From the NCBI RefSeq assembly GCF_016464385.1, contig NZ_JADMLH010000011.1, forward strand, positions 245,312-309,311: a stretch of DNA of 64,000 nucleotides, read 5' to 3'. Each line of letters starts with the position of its first letter. The stretch's first letter is position 1. Shown here piece by piece: positions 1 through 8,831 of the stretch. The translations under genes and the position numbers were made by a program. Below the pieces are notes generated by a model. That model was not told the origin of the DNA, did no database searches, and saw only the letters and a program-made list of their open reading frames with translations. This DNA is from Nucisporomicrobium flavum (GTDB taxonomy: Bacteria; Actinomycetota; Actinomycetes; Mycobacteriales; Micromonosporaceae).

Positions 1-2
1 TG

Positions 3-3000
3 TTGCTGGCGCCGCGGCACGGCCTCGACGAGTGGCGCTGGTGGTCGACCCGGCTCGTGAAGGCGCTGGGCGACGAGCCGGCCCCGATGGCGCTGCAGAC
101 CGTGCGGCTGGAGGCGCTGCTGCACAGCCCGGCCGAGGCCGACTGGGCCGACGACTGGGCCGACGACTGGGCCAAGAGCGTCCTGCGCCGGGTCGAGCCG
201 CGAGAACTGGCGCGGATCGTCCGCCGGCGGATGATCGACCTGCTGCGGGCGCCGATCGACGGCGACGAGTCCGAGAAACAGGTGGCCCAGGTCGGCGAGA
301 TCGTGATCGACGCGATCCTGGATCTCAGCCGGGCCGCGCAGTGGTATCACCAGTTGCTGCTGCGCGAGCTGACCAGGGTCGCCGCCCCGCCGAGCCTGGC
401 GACCCAGTGGCGCTACCGGGCGGTCGCCACTCTCTACCGGCTGGGCACCGAGCCGGCCAGGCGCGGTGCGATCAGCCCGTACGAGGTGGTCGGGCAGCGG
501 GTCTCGGCCGGACTCACCGCGACCGACGTCCGCGGGCTGCTCTTCCAACACGGCGGCGCCCCGATCGTGGGCCAGGCGGCCGCCCTCGGGGAGACCGTCG
601 AGCGGCTCTGGCGCGACCTGCGGACCGGCCCCTCGGTACGCCGGGTGGAGACGCCGTTGAGCGACCTCGACCTCGACCACGCCCGCGCCGACGATCTCAC
701 CACCGTCGCCGTGCAGCTCGACCGATACCATGGCACGCTGGTCAGCTACCACGACTCCCGCGACGGGATCTTCGACGCGTTCACCCAACGCGACAGGGTG
801 GCCGCGGTGACCTCCGCCCTGCTGGCCGGTGCGGACGGCTACGGCATCGTCTGTGCGGTCGACCAGCCCGCCCGTACGGTGTGGGTGAACGCCGGCTTCG
901 GCTACCCTGCCCGGCACAAGCTCGCCAACCGGGACCGGATGCCGGGCCTCGGCGACCTGGTGGTCGCCCATTTCGCCGGCACCCCGGGCGCGCCGGTGGT
1001 GGACCGGGCACTCGCGCCGATCGACCGCCCGCTCGACACCGCCGAGGTGCGCGAGGCCACCGTACGGCCGCTGGCTGGCGCACCCTGGCTGGCCGTCGAG
1101 ATCGGCGGGACGGACGTCTATCCAGGGCTCGGCGCGACCGACGAGCGGGACCGCGCGGCCCGCTGGCGGTGGGACCCCGACTTGGCCCGCCGCTACGGCC
1201 CTCCCGGCGAACCGGTCGAGACCTGCGCTTGCTGGGACGAGACGATCGAGCGCTGGGTGCCTCTCGACCGGGGTGGCCGGGAGCTTATCGCCGGCGAACG
1301 GGCCGCGTTCGCGGACGGCCTGCGGCTGGTCCTGGCCGAGCAGGTGACCGAGGACGAGCAGACGCGGCTGCGCTTCGTGACCCGGCCGGGGCGCGCCTAT
1401 CTCCTGGGCGCCGACGACTTCGCGCCCCACGACTGGTCCCGCCTGCTCGGCCTGGTCGGCGACGGCCGGCCGGGGCTGGCCGTCGCCGTCCGGCCGGCCG
1501 GCCCGGACGGGCTGCTCGTGCTGCTCGACGAGCTCGACGAGCGCAACCGCGACTGGCTGCGGATCTTCGACGAGCCGGAGGACAGCGAGGTCGCCGTGCA
1601 TACGGCGGTCTGGTCCTCGGCCGGTTGGCACCTGAGGGTCGAGCCACCCGCCGGCTTCCCGGCCGAGATCGCGGTGACCGGCCTCGACGGGTCGGCAGAG
1701 AACGCGCTCTGCGTGGTCCGCGAGTGGGGCGAGCCGCAGGCCCGGGCGGCGACGGTGGCCGCGGAGCGGATGGCGGACCGCGGCGTGCCCCGGCCCACCG
1801 AGGCCTCCGAGGTACGCTGGCACGCCCTGGCTCACCTGCCCAAGGACAGCCGGGTCCGGTTGCAGCGGATAGTCGCCGGCAACCTGCACAAGGCCTCGCT
1901 GCTCGGCATCACGCGGGCCGGCCTTGGCATATTCGTGGCGACCGAGTCGGTGTCGCTGGCCGCCGATCCCGCGACGATCCACCGGTTCGGCCGGGACCGC
2001 GAGGTGATCGTCGAGTCCGACCGGGTCAACGAGCCGGTGCCGCAGCGCGACCCGGTCGCCGTGCCGGACGACCAGCTGCTCCGGCTCAGCGCGGCGGCCG
2101 GCCTGGAGGCCGTGCTGGCCGGGGTGGACGCCCTCGACGGCATGGTCGTGCAACAGGTCCTCGACACCGAGAAGCGCATCATCCAGTACGGCCTGTGGCT
2201 GCGCAACGGAAACCGGGTCGGTCACGCTGTGGTGCCCGAGCCCACCCTGTCGGCCCTCAAGGCCGAGGTCGGCGACCATATCGACTTCCGCCGGGGCACC
2301 ACCGGCTGGATCGGCCACATACGCCGCCGCCAGATCCGTGGCCGGGCCCTCTACACCGGCGTGGCCAAGGTCGGGCCGGGCTGGCTGCCGGTCGGGGAGG
2401 TCGAGCGCGACGGCCGGCCGTACACCGTCTATCAAGCGCCCGAGGCCCCGCAGCTGGCCACCGGGAAGGCGGCCGAGCGGGTCACCGAGCGGCACACGGT
2501 CAGCCGGCTCGACAACCGGTCCTGGTCCTACAACGGTCAGGCCTACGTGCGGGTGCTGGTCGAGCGGGGCAACCGAACGTACGTCGGGGAGGCCCGGGAA
2601 TTCCCGGCCGGCTCCCTGATGCGGGTCCGCAGCACTGACCTGCGCCTGACCCAGCACCCGGGCGACGACAACCCGCGGTACGCGGTCCGGCGGACCTTCG
2701 GCCTGGAGGCGGTGATCAAGCAGCCGCCGCGACCGGTCGCCTCGACCGAGATGGAGCTCGACCGCTGGGAGCGGGCGCTGCGCGACGGTCACCAGCACAT
2801 GGTCGGCACCCGCGACAGTGACCGGCTGCTGCTGAGCGGCTATCGGGCCCCGCTGCCCGACGGCACGCTGGCCCGCTGGCTCCCGCTGCGGCTGGACGAG
2901 CTGGCGCTGGTCGACGGGCAGGCGTACGACAATGGCTCAGTCCGGGCGCTGATCGAGGACGTCGACGCCGGGCACGTGGCATCGTTCGCCCGCGCGACCC

Positions 3001-6000
3001 CGCTCGCCGTCGCCGGCTTCGCGGCCGCACTTTCGCTCCCGATCGACGACACACGGACCGATCTGCCGGATCCCCTTTACTACGTTGGCGCCGAGCACGG
3101 CCACCACCGGTTCGAGTGGGGCTTCGGCTGGACGGTCGACGTGCCGGTGGAGGCGCTCACGATCGACGGCGAACCGGCCGGCAGCCGGCTCTTCCACGGC
3201 GACCGGGTGCGGACCGTCCGGCTGGTCCACGACCCGGCGCTGCCTGGTGAAATCGGTCTGCGGCTGGCCGGCCGGGACGTGGCGACTGCGCTGAGTGGGC
3301 GGCTGATGCGGGAGTCGGTGGCCGGCATGATCCACCGCATCCAGGTCGAGGTCGACCTGGTGCACGGCCAGGTCGCCGTGCTCGGCGTGCACACCCAGCG
3401 GCAGGGTGCGTCCGGCGATCGGATCGAGGTGGCCTCGCATCCGATCCGGGCCGAGCTGGCGCCGGCGGACGCAGAGGCAGTCGTGGCCCGCGAGCGCAAG
3501 TCCGGCAGGTCCGGCAAGGTGACCCGTCAGCTCCATGCCCGCCTGGACACCTCGGAGGCGGCCCGGCAGGGTCGTCGCAAGATGTTCACGCTCATCGACC
3601 CGACCCGGCTGGCCGAAGGTGACCTGCTCTACGCCCGGGCCGACCAGATCGTCGACACCGGCAACGAGCTCTGCCTTGAGCTGCACCCGCTCGGCTCGGC
3701 CGGCCAGAAGTGGACCTTCAGCGTGGCTCGCCGGCAGTTCTCCCCCCAGGTCGGCCTGCTGGCCCGGCAGTTGCGCAGCCCTGGAGGCGCGAACGCCTAC
3801 CGCGGCCGGCAGTTCATGGTGCGCCTGGTGCGGAAGGCGCCGAACCGGCGGGACCGCTGGCACGGCTCGATCGTCGACACCCCGGCCCGCCCGGCGGCCA
3901 CCTTGGCCAGCTGGGTGCGGCAGCAGGGCGCGGCCTGCTTTGCCGTCCTGGGTCGGGACGACCGGCTCGAGGTCGGCCCGGGCGTGTTCTACGACGCGGC
4001 CGGCGTGCCGGGCGCTCGCCGCCTCGAGCCGGGCACCCTGCTGCGCCTGCTGGCGGGGAGCGCCGGGGAACCGCTCCAGCTGGAGATCGCCATCCCAGCC
4101 GACCTGCGCTACGTCCGGGACGGTCGCCCGGCGCTCGCCCTGCCGAAGAACTCGGTGCTCGGCCCGGGCGGGCTCGGTCAGGCCCGTAACGGCAACGCGT
4201 TCACGCTTGCCGACCTGCCCGCGATCGCGGCCCGGCCGGACCGGGGCCTGAACGTCCAGTCCCTGCTCCAAACTGCCCACCCCAAGATCGTGTACGCGGT
4301 GAGCCCGGCCCCCGACAATCACGCCCGGCTGCGTTCGATCGACCCAGGGACCGTGGTCGGCACCCTCGAATTGGACCTGGCCGGGCCGGCCCGGCTGCAC
4401 CCGGTCGGCGGCGGGGAGCCGCGTGCGCTGCCCTGGGCGCAGCTGTCGTTCGCCGAGGGCGGCCGGGCCGAGCTGGCCCGCCGACTGCGCGACGGGACCT
4501 GGGAATACCACGACGCGACCACCGGGCACTGGGACGCCGACAGCCGCGAGTGCCGCCGCCAAGAGCTGGGTCCGGGCAACGCCGAACGCTGGCCGGTGTT
4601 CTTCGCCGACCGCGGCGGCCCGACCCTGCGCTACCCCCGCAACCAGCTGCTGCGGCTGGGCCTGCCGGCCGCCGAATTGCTCGACCGGCCGATTTGCGGC
4701 CGGGACGAGGAGACCTATGTGGTCGCCGACGCGACCACCCTCGACGGCATCCCGGCGCTTTGGCTGGAGCTGAGCCCGGGCCGGGTCGCCGAGGTACCGG
4801 TTGCCCTGTTCGCCTCCCGCCGGCAGTCGCTGGCCGACCTCGACTGGTCGCAGATGCGCTGCGGCGACCTGGTCACCGTGCGGCGGCGGCGCAACGAGCA
4901 GACCGGGCACGTCACCCTCGAGCTGCGCGACTGGACGCCGGGACTGCGTGGCGCCTGGCCCGGGTCGCCGGGGATCGTGCTGCCGGTAGTCGCGACCGAC
5001 CGCGCAGCGGGGGCGCTGCAGCTGGGCGCGGGCGGGCACACCCGGTGGTACCCGGCCGAGCCCGAGCTGCTCGACCGCCACCCGGTCGGCAGCCGGGTGC
5101 GGCTGACCTCGGCGAACCGGCTCGGCGCGGGCACGGTCCGGACCGATGACACCGTCCTGCTGGTGCCCCAGGACGGCGGCTGGGGACTGGCCGGCTTCGG
5201 CGACGTCGAGGTCACGCTGGCCGGGGACGGGCCGACCCCGTGGCCGGGCACCGCCTGGTTGCGTGACCTGCTGGCCAGCCCGGCCGCCGCGTCCCGGCTG
5301 CTGAGGGCCCTCGGCGGCGCCCTGCCGGTGACCGTGGACGAGCTGGGCCGGTCCGGCGAACGTCTGACGGTGACCGTCTCCCGCCGCAATCAGCCGTCCG
5401 GCCGGTGGCCCCGCCGGCGGATCGTGCGAACCGAGGTGGTCACGTCGGTCCGCGGTTCGCTGGTCCTGCGGGCCGGTCATGCCCTCTATCTGATCGCGGC
5501 CGACAAGGCAGTGCTTGGGCTGGACAGTAGTGCGGTCGCGGCCGCCGCGACCGCGCTGCGCGACCGGGGTGCCGTGCTGTGGTGGCATCACGAGCAAGAT
5601 GAGCTGCGGGCCGGCATGTCGGCCGGCACCGGCCACGCCGAGCAGGCGGTCTTGATCGAGGTGCCGATCGAGGTCGACGGCCAGTTCCTCGGGCTGATTG
5701 GCCGGAACACCGAGACCGGCGCGCTGGGCTGGCTGCCGTCCCGGCTCGCGTCCTGGATCGGCGAGCCCGACCCGCGGCTGCCCGGCCTGCTCGCCGGGCC
5801 GGCGCCGATCCCGATGGTCCGCGAGCGACAGCAGTTCTCGGTGGTCGACCGGCCAGCCGCGGCCCGGGAGCACCGTCTCACCGAGGTCGGCAGCGTGCTG
5901 TCGGTGGTCGTCGCCGCGTTGCCGGCCGCCGACCGGCCGGGCTATTTGGTACGCACCGCCTACACCGGGGTCCTGCTAACCCTAACCGCGGCGAGCGGCC

Positions 6001-6944
6001 TGGCACTCGGTCAGCGGCTGCGAGCCGAGGTGACCGCAGTCCGTGGTGGCCGTTTCCCGCAGATTGTGGCGGTGCCGGCGGGCAATCGTCGGGCCGAGCT
6101 CGACCTGCCCCGGACGATCGCCGAGCGCCTCGCCGCGGTCCACGCCGGCTCGCCGGCCGGCGACTGGGATCAGCCGTTCCGCGATTACCGGGCGGCGAAC
6201 CTGGCGGCCGACTGCCCGGCCGACCCGGCCACAGCCGTAGTGTGGTCGGCTGCCCACCGGGCCGACCCCGGGGTGCTCGCCCGGTGGCTGGCCGCCGGCG
6301 GCCGGGAGGCCCTCGCCGGACGTGCTGAGCAGCATCTGGCCCCGCTGCTGGCGGCCTGCCAGGTGGCCGCCGAGCTGGGTGAGTCCGACGCCCGGGCGGC
6401 CGCCCTGGCAGTGCTCATCGCGCACCAGATCGGCCGCCGGGCGATCCGATCCCTGCACGTCGAGCCGCTGGTCACCCACTGGCTGACGCAGCCGGAACGG
6501 CAGACCGAACCCGGTCTGTGGGCGCAAATCAAGCGGCTCGAGCTGGCCCCCGAGATGCCGCCCGACCGATTGACCACCGTGGTCCAGCGCTGCCAGGCCA
6601 TCCTGGCCCGGCCGGTGCTGCACGGCCGGGAGGATCTGCGGGCGCCGGTCGCGCACGCGCTGCTGGTCGCGACCGGCTCACCGGCTCGGGTCGAGCGGTT
6701 CGGCGACCGGGCGAACTGGCAGCCGGACGCCCCGCTGCTCTCCGAACTGGCGACCCTCGGCCGCGGCCTGACCCCGCCCGCCGGCCGGCCGGTCGCCCAG
6801 CCGGCGCTGCTGCCGCCCCAGCGACAAATTGTCAACCGGGCCGCCCGGGAGGTGATCGGGCAGGCTCTTCCGGTGATTCTGCTGCCTACCCTGAGCGCCC
6901 CACCGGCGCAATGGCAAACGCTGCTCGACACCGACGGGCGGTGA
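3..6944 (+). CDS. Giant protein of unknown function, 5' truncated by the window
   Basis: The reading frame is open from the first base to a TGA at 6942-6944 (at least 2,313 residues), so the true start lies upstream. I do not recognise the family. The first ~230 residues and the last ~350 look alpha-helical. The middle (~230-1950) is a long series of short beta-rich stretches with many Gly, Val, Arg and Asp residues, resembling repeated small barrel (OB/S1-like) modules; segments such as GTVVGTLELDLAG and GQRLRAEVTAVRGG fit that pattern. I see no Walker motif, signal peptide or convincing membrane segment. Codon use is strongly GC3-biased throughout, supporting one real gene. The C-terminus is abutted by a transposase remnant, so the natural end may be lost. 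A conflict-system or scaffold role is possible but unproven. Confidence 0.7.
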   Translation: MLAPRHGLDEWRWWSTRLVKALGDEPAPMALQTVRLEALLHSPAEADWADDWADDWAKSVLRRVEPRELARIVRRRMIDLLRAPIDGDESEKQVAQVGEIVIDAILDLSRAAQWYHQLLLRELTRVAAPPSLATQWRYRAVATLYRLGTEPARRGAISPYEVVGQRVSAGLTATDVRGLLFQHGGAPIVGQAAALGETVERLWRDLRTGPSVRRVETPLSDLDLDHARADDLTTVAVQLDRYHGTLVSYHDSRDGIFDAFTQRDRVAAVTSALLAGADGYGIVCAVDQPARTVWVNAGFGYPARHKLANRDRMPGLGDLVVAHFAGTPGAPVVDRALAPIDRPLDTAEVREATVRPLAGAPWLAVEIGGTDVYPGLGATDERDRAARWRWDPDLARRYGPPGEPVETCACWDETIERWVPLDRGGRELIAGERAAFADGLRLVLAEQVTEDEQTRLRFVTRPGRAYLLGADDFAPHDWSRLLGLVGDGRPGLAVAVRPAGPDGLLVLLDELDERNRDWLRIFDEPEDSEVAVHTAVWSSAGWHLRVEPPAGFPAEIAVTGLDGSAENALCVVREWGEPQARAATVAAERMADRGVPRPTEASEVRWHALAHLPKDSRVRLQRIVAGNLHKASLLGITRAGLGIFVATESVSLAADPATIHRFGRDREVIVESDRVNEPVPQRDPVAVPDDQLLRLSAAAGLEAVLAGVDALDGMVVQQVLDTEKRIIQYGLWLRNGNRVGHAVVPEPTLSALKAEVGDHIDFRRGTTGWIGHIRRRQIRGRALYTGVAKVGPGWLPVGEVERDGRPYTVYQAPEAPQLATGKAAERVTERHTVSRLDNRSWSYNGQAYVRVLVERGNRTYVGEAREFPAGSLMRVRSTDLRLTQHPGDDNPRYAVRRTFGLEAVIKQPPRPVASTEMELDRWERALRDGHQHMVGTRDSDRLLLSGYRAPLPDGTLARWLPLRLDELALVDGQAYDNGSVRALIEDVDAGHVASFARATPLAVAGFAAALSLPIDDTRTDLPDPLYYVGAEHGHHRFEWGFGWTVDVPVEALTIDGEPAGSRLFHGDRVRTVRLVHDPALPGEIGLRLAGRDVATALSGRLMRESVAGMIHRIQVEVDLVHGQVAVLGVHTQRQGASGDRIEVASHPIRAELAPADAEAVVARERKSGRSGKVTRQLHARLDTSEAARQGRRKMFTLIDPTRLAEGDLLYARADQIVDTGNELCLELHPLGSAGQKWTFSVARRQFSPQVGLLARQLRSPGGANAYRGRQFMVRLVRKAPNRRDRWHGSIVDTPARPAATLASWVRQQGAACFAVLGRDDRLEVGPGVFYDAAGVPGARRLEPGTLLRLLAGSAGEPLQLEIAIPADLRYVRDGRPALALPKNSVLGPGGLGQARNGNAFTLADLPAIAARPDRGLNVQSLLQTAHPKIVYAVSPAPDNHARLRSIDPGTVVGTLELDLAGPARLHPVGGGEPRALPWAQLSFAEGGRAELARRLRDGTWEYHDATTGHWDADSRECRRQELGPGNAERWPVFFADRGGPTLRYPRNQLLRLGLPAAELLDRPICGRDEETYVVADATTLDGIPALWLELSPGRVAEVPVALFASRRQSLADLDWSQMRCGDLVTVRRRRNEQTGHVTLELRDWTPGLRGAWPGSPGIVLPVVATDRAAGALQLGAGGHTRWYPAEPELLDRHPVGSRVRLTSANRLGAGTVRTDDTVLLVPQDGGWGLAGFGDVEVTLAGDGPTPWPGTAWLRDLLASPAAASRLLRALGGALPVTVDELGRSGERLTVTVSRRNQPSGRWPRRRIVRTEVVTSVRGSLVLRAGHALYLIAADKAVLGLDSSAVAAAATALRDRGAVLWWHHEQDELRAGMSAGTGHAEQAVLIEVPIEVDGQFLGLIGRNTETGALGWLPSRLASWIGEPDPRLPGLLAGPAPIPMVRERQQFSVVDRPAAAREHRLTEVGSVLSVVVAALPAADRPGYLVRTAYTGVLLTLTAASGLALGQRLRAEVTAVRGGRFPQIVAVPAGNRRAELDLPRTIAERLAAVHAGSPAGDWDQPFRDYRAANLAADCPADPATAVVWSAAHRADPGVLARWLAAGGREALAGRAEQHLAPLLAACQVAAELGESDARAAALAVLIAHQIGRRAIRSLHVEPLVTHWLTQPERQTEPGLWAQIKRLELAPEMPPDRLTTVVQRCQAILARPVLHGREDLRAPVAHALLVATGSPARVERFGDRANWQPDAPLLSELATLGRGLTPPAGRPVAQPALLPPQRQIVNRAAREVIGQALPVILLPTLSAPPAQWQTLLDTDGR

Positions 6945-6945
6945 T

Positions 6946-7609
6946 GGAGGTTCTTCATTTGCCCAGGCCCTTGATCCGGCTGCTTCTGCGGCGCGGGATG
7001 ACCGGCTGGGTGCCGCGTTGGCGGCAGGCGTGACGGAAGACTTCGCTGTGTTAGCCCTAGTCGGCGAGCAGGGCGTCGAAGCGGCGGCGCGGGCGGCCGC
7101 GCCGTCGGGCGATGGGCGGGTGGCCGTCGAGCAGGTCAATCGCGCGGCTGAAGTCGAGCACGCTCGCGCCGGAGGTGAGCACGTAGATCGGGGTGCCGTT
7201 GCCGTTGCAGATCAGATGGTACTTGGAACCCGGCTTGCCGCGGTTGACCGGCGACGAACCTATTCCGGCACCCCCTTTTTCGCGTCGATGTGACTGCCGT
7301 CGATCACCGCCCTCGACCAGTCGATCTCGTTCGCCGCGTTCAGCTGCGCCAGCAGAATCTGGTGCAGGTCGTCGAACACGCCGGCGTCGGTCCACCGCTT
7401 GATCCACCGCCAGCACGTCATACCCGAGCTGAAGCCGAGTTCCTGTGGCAGGTTTCCCAGCCGACCCCGGTATACATCACGTACAGGACCCTTTGCAGGC
7501 GCTGCGGATCGGGAACCGGACGAGGCCCCGGCGCCTTCGCCGGCCACGGCGGCAGCAGATGCTCGAGAAGCTCCCACAACTGATCATCGACGATCCACGG
7601 CTTGCTCAC
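6946..7609 (-). pseudogene. IS5-family transposase remnant, frameshifted and truncated
   Basis: Three consecutive minus-strand frames together spell an IS5-like transposase. From the GTG at 7609 comes the N-terminal module (SKPWIVDDQLWELLEHLLP). A second frame around 7260-7410 carries WRWIKRWTDAGVFDDLHQ and the first catalytic Asp in VIDGSHIDAKKG. A third frame (7057-7270) carries GSKYHLICNGNGTP and FDALLAD, then a stop where the second catalytic region should continue. Translated past that stop, PVIPRRRSSRIKGLGK is still recognisable to about 6955, after which similarity ends. At least two frameshifts and an in-frame stop make it inactive. I could not define terminal inverted repeats. Its truncated end touches the 3' end of the giant gene, suggesting a past insertion or deletion there. 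Confidence 0.85.
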
Positions 7610-7837
7610 CGAGCACCGAACGAGACCGATCTTCACCTCGCCTCGCTGATCAGCATCGATTTGTTCTTCTCCGGCGTCGGAGTCAACGTCCTGGCGAATC
7701 TGGTCTTCTCCGTGCCGTCGGGCATCACCAGCGTGCCCTGGGAACGTGCTGCTGTGACGGATCTGGCTCCCCGCAGCAACAGAGGCCACCACCCTGACAT
7801 CGCATGCTTTCGCCAAGGATGAGGGACAGTGAAGGGT

Positions 7838-7889
7838 CTGCCGCCTGCCGCCTGCCGCCTGCCGCCTGCCGCCTGCCGCCTGCCGCCTG
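7838..7889. repeat. Short tandem repeat, (CTGCCGC)x7
   Basis: Seven perfect head-to-tail copies of CTGCCGC followed by a partial copy. It is intergenic, so copy number is free to vary by slippage. A role in setting promoter spacing for the downstream operon is conceivable but not shown. Confidence 0.95.
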
Positions 7890-7908
7890 GCGTCGTGGCG
7901 GCGGCCGC

Positions 7909-7935
7909 GGAACAGTGGCGGACAGCCCCAGTCAG
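7909..7935 (+). promoter_or_regulatory. Degenerate copy of the triple GGACAGC direct repeat (site 1)
   Basis: GGAACAG (7909), GGACAG (7920) and AGTCAG (7930) are spaced 11 and 10 bp apart, about 170-195 bp upstream of the excisionase-like gene. The central part, CGGACAGCCCCAG, is identical to part of site 2 at 17.75 kb. It is weaker than the other three sites and may be a degenerate member. Confidence 0.4.
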
Positions 7936-8105
7936 GGGTCTTTCACCTCCCGCGAGTTACTTCACTCAGCAAAGCTCGTCGGTGAATGCAGGAACCAGCA
8001 CGACAGTTGCTGCAAGCAACCGCCGACGCCTAGCTGGCAGGTCAGGTCATCCGTCTGTCGCCTCACTAGGGCACGCCGGCGTCCAGTCGACTCCGGGAGT
8101 AGCTC

Positions 8106-8378
8106 ATGTCCAGCCAGAACGCACAGGACGCTCGCTCGGTCGAGGCCATGGGGGGAGAGGAGTTGTACTTTTCGGTCGAGCAGGTGGCAAGGCGTCTCCA
8201 AGTTTCGGCCCGCTGGCTCGCCGATCAATGCCGCGAGGGACGTGTCGAGCACGTTCATCTCGCGCGGAAGCGGAAGTTCACGCCTGAACAGGTTCAGAAG
8301 TTGCTCAGGGATCACACGATTCAGCCGGCCGAGGTTGAGCAGCGTCGACTGGGCGGGAACGTGCGTCCGGGAGTGTGA
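8106..8378 (+). CDS. Excisionase-like (AlpA/MerR-type) winged HTH protein
   Basis: A 90-residue protein. Residues ~20-70 (ELYFSVEQVARRLQV, then WLADQCREGRVEHVHLARKRKFTPEQVQKL) form the compact MerR-like winged HTH seen in phage and ICE excisionases and AlpA-type activators. Such proteins bind direct repeats, bend DNA and direct the integrase toward excision, or act as activators. It is the first gene of a tight rightward operon with two small proteins and a winged-helix initiator-like protein, an arrangement typical of the excision/replication module of actinomycete integrative elements. The integrase is not in the window. A regulator role without excision activity is an alternative. Confidence 0.75.
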   Translation: MSSQNAQDARSVEAMGGEELYFSVEQVARRLQVSARWLADQCREGRVEHVHLARKRKFTPEQVQKLLRDHTIQPAEVEQRRLGGNVRPGV

Positions 8379-8381
8379 GGC

Positions 8382-8501
8382 GTGCACCGGGGAGGGTCGC
8401 CGCCCGGAATGCGCGGCGAAGACGACCTCGGCTGCCAGTTCTGCGGCGGCAGCGGCTGCGGCGCGCAGCTCTGCGACTTCGGCTGCCTGGTGGTGAAGTA
8501 G
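8382..8501 (+). CDS. 39-residue cysteine-rich protein (possible zinc ribbon)
   Basis: A GTG start lies 3 bp after the stop of the excisionase-like gene and the ORF ends in TAG at 8499-8501, 3 bp before the next ATG. The C-terminal half has five cysteines in GCQFCGGSGCGAQLCDFGC, that is CxxC followed by CxxxxC and CxxC-like spacing, suggesting metal binding or a DnaJ-like zinc knuckle. It is too short for most gene finders, but its fit between two genes with 3-bp gaps supports translation. The function is unknown; it may bind nucleic acid or a protein of the excision/replication module. Confidence 0.55.
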   Translation: MHRGGSPPGMRGEDDLGCQFCGGSGCGAQLCDFGCLVVK

Positions 8502-8504
8502 CCG

Positions 8505-8831
8505 ATGGCGAGGACCTATCAGGACCGTCACATGATCCGGGCGAAGCCGGTCGTGGACACCTACGACCCGGACCCGGACAACGCGCCGCCGTGGCCGCGT
8601 AAGCCGCGTGCGTCCCGGTACGGGCTGCTCAAGGCACGCCATCCACGATCCCGACAGGGTTGCCGTTTTGGCGGCCGCCCACGCCGCCCAAGGCCGAAGA
8701 GCGCCGCCGCCTCAGCGAACGAGAGGACTGAGCGGATGGGGTGTCGCAACCCAGCTCCACGCCGCCCGCTGACTGCTGGCTCGGCTGCACCACCGGGCCG
8801 AGCCACCTCTACACCAGGAGAAAGCCGTTGA
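8505..8831 (+). CDS. Small basic protein of the excision/replication operon, possibly frameshifted
   Basis: ATG at 8505 follows the Cys-rich gene by 3 bp. The open frame gives 108 residues and its TGA (8829-8831) overlaps the TTG start of the next gene. The first 45 residues (YDPDPDNAPPWPRKPRASRYGLLK) look like genuine protein. After about 8630, better-looking sequence lies in the other frames: IHDPDRVAVLAAAHA (from 8641) and then KAEERRRLSERED ending in TGA at 8729-8731. This suggests two +1 shifts in a roughly 75-residue protein, but I had no alignment to confirm it. Function unknown. Confidence 0.5.
   Translation: MARTYQDRHMIRAKPVVDTYDPDPDNAPPWPRKPRASRYGLLKARHPRSRQGCRFGGRPRRPRPKSAAASANERTERMGCRNPAPRRPLTAGSAAPPGRATSTPGESR

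Larger units (their letters stand above)
7610..8105. other. Intergenic stretch between transposase remnant and excisionase operon
   Basis: No gene is convincing here. It holds the seven-copy heptamer repeat (7838-7889) and a weak version of the 10-bp triple repeat (7909-7935). It probably also carries the promoter of the rightward operon that begins at 8106, but no clear -10/-35 pair could be assigned. Confidence 0.5.

Noticed and set aside
32..2638. 868-codon plus-strand frame overlapping the giant gene
   Set aside because: Arg/Gly/Pro/Ala low-complexity translation typical of a shifted frame in high-GC DNA.
2937..5873. 978-codon open frame on the minus strand
   Set aside because: It is the antisense shadow of the GC3-biased giant gene: composition is dominated by Arg, Gly, Pro and Gln, with no motif or RBS.
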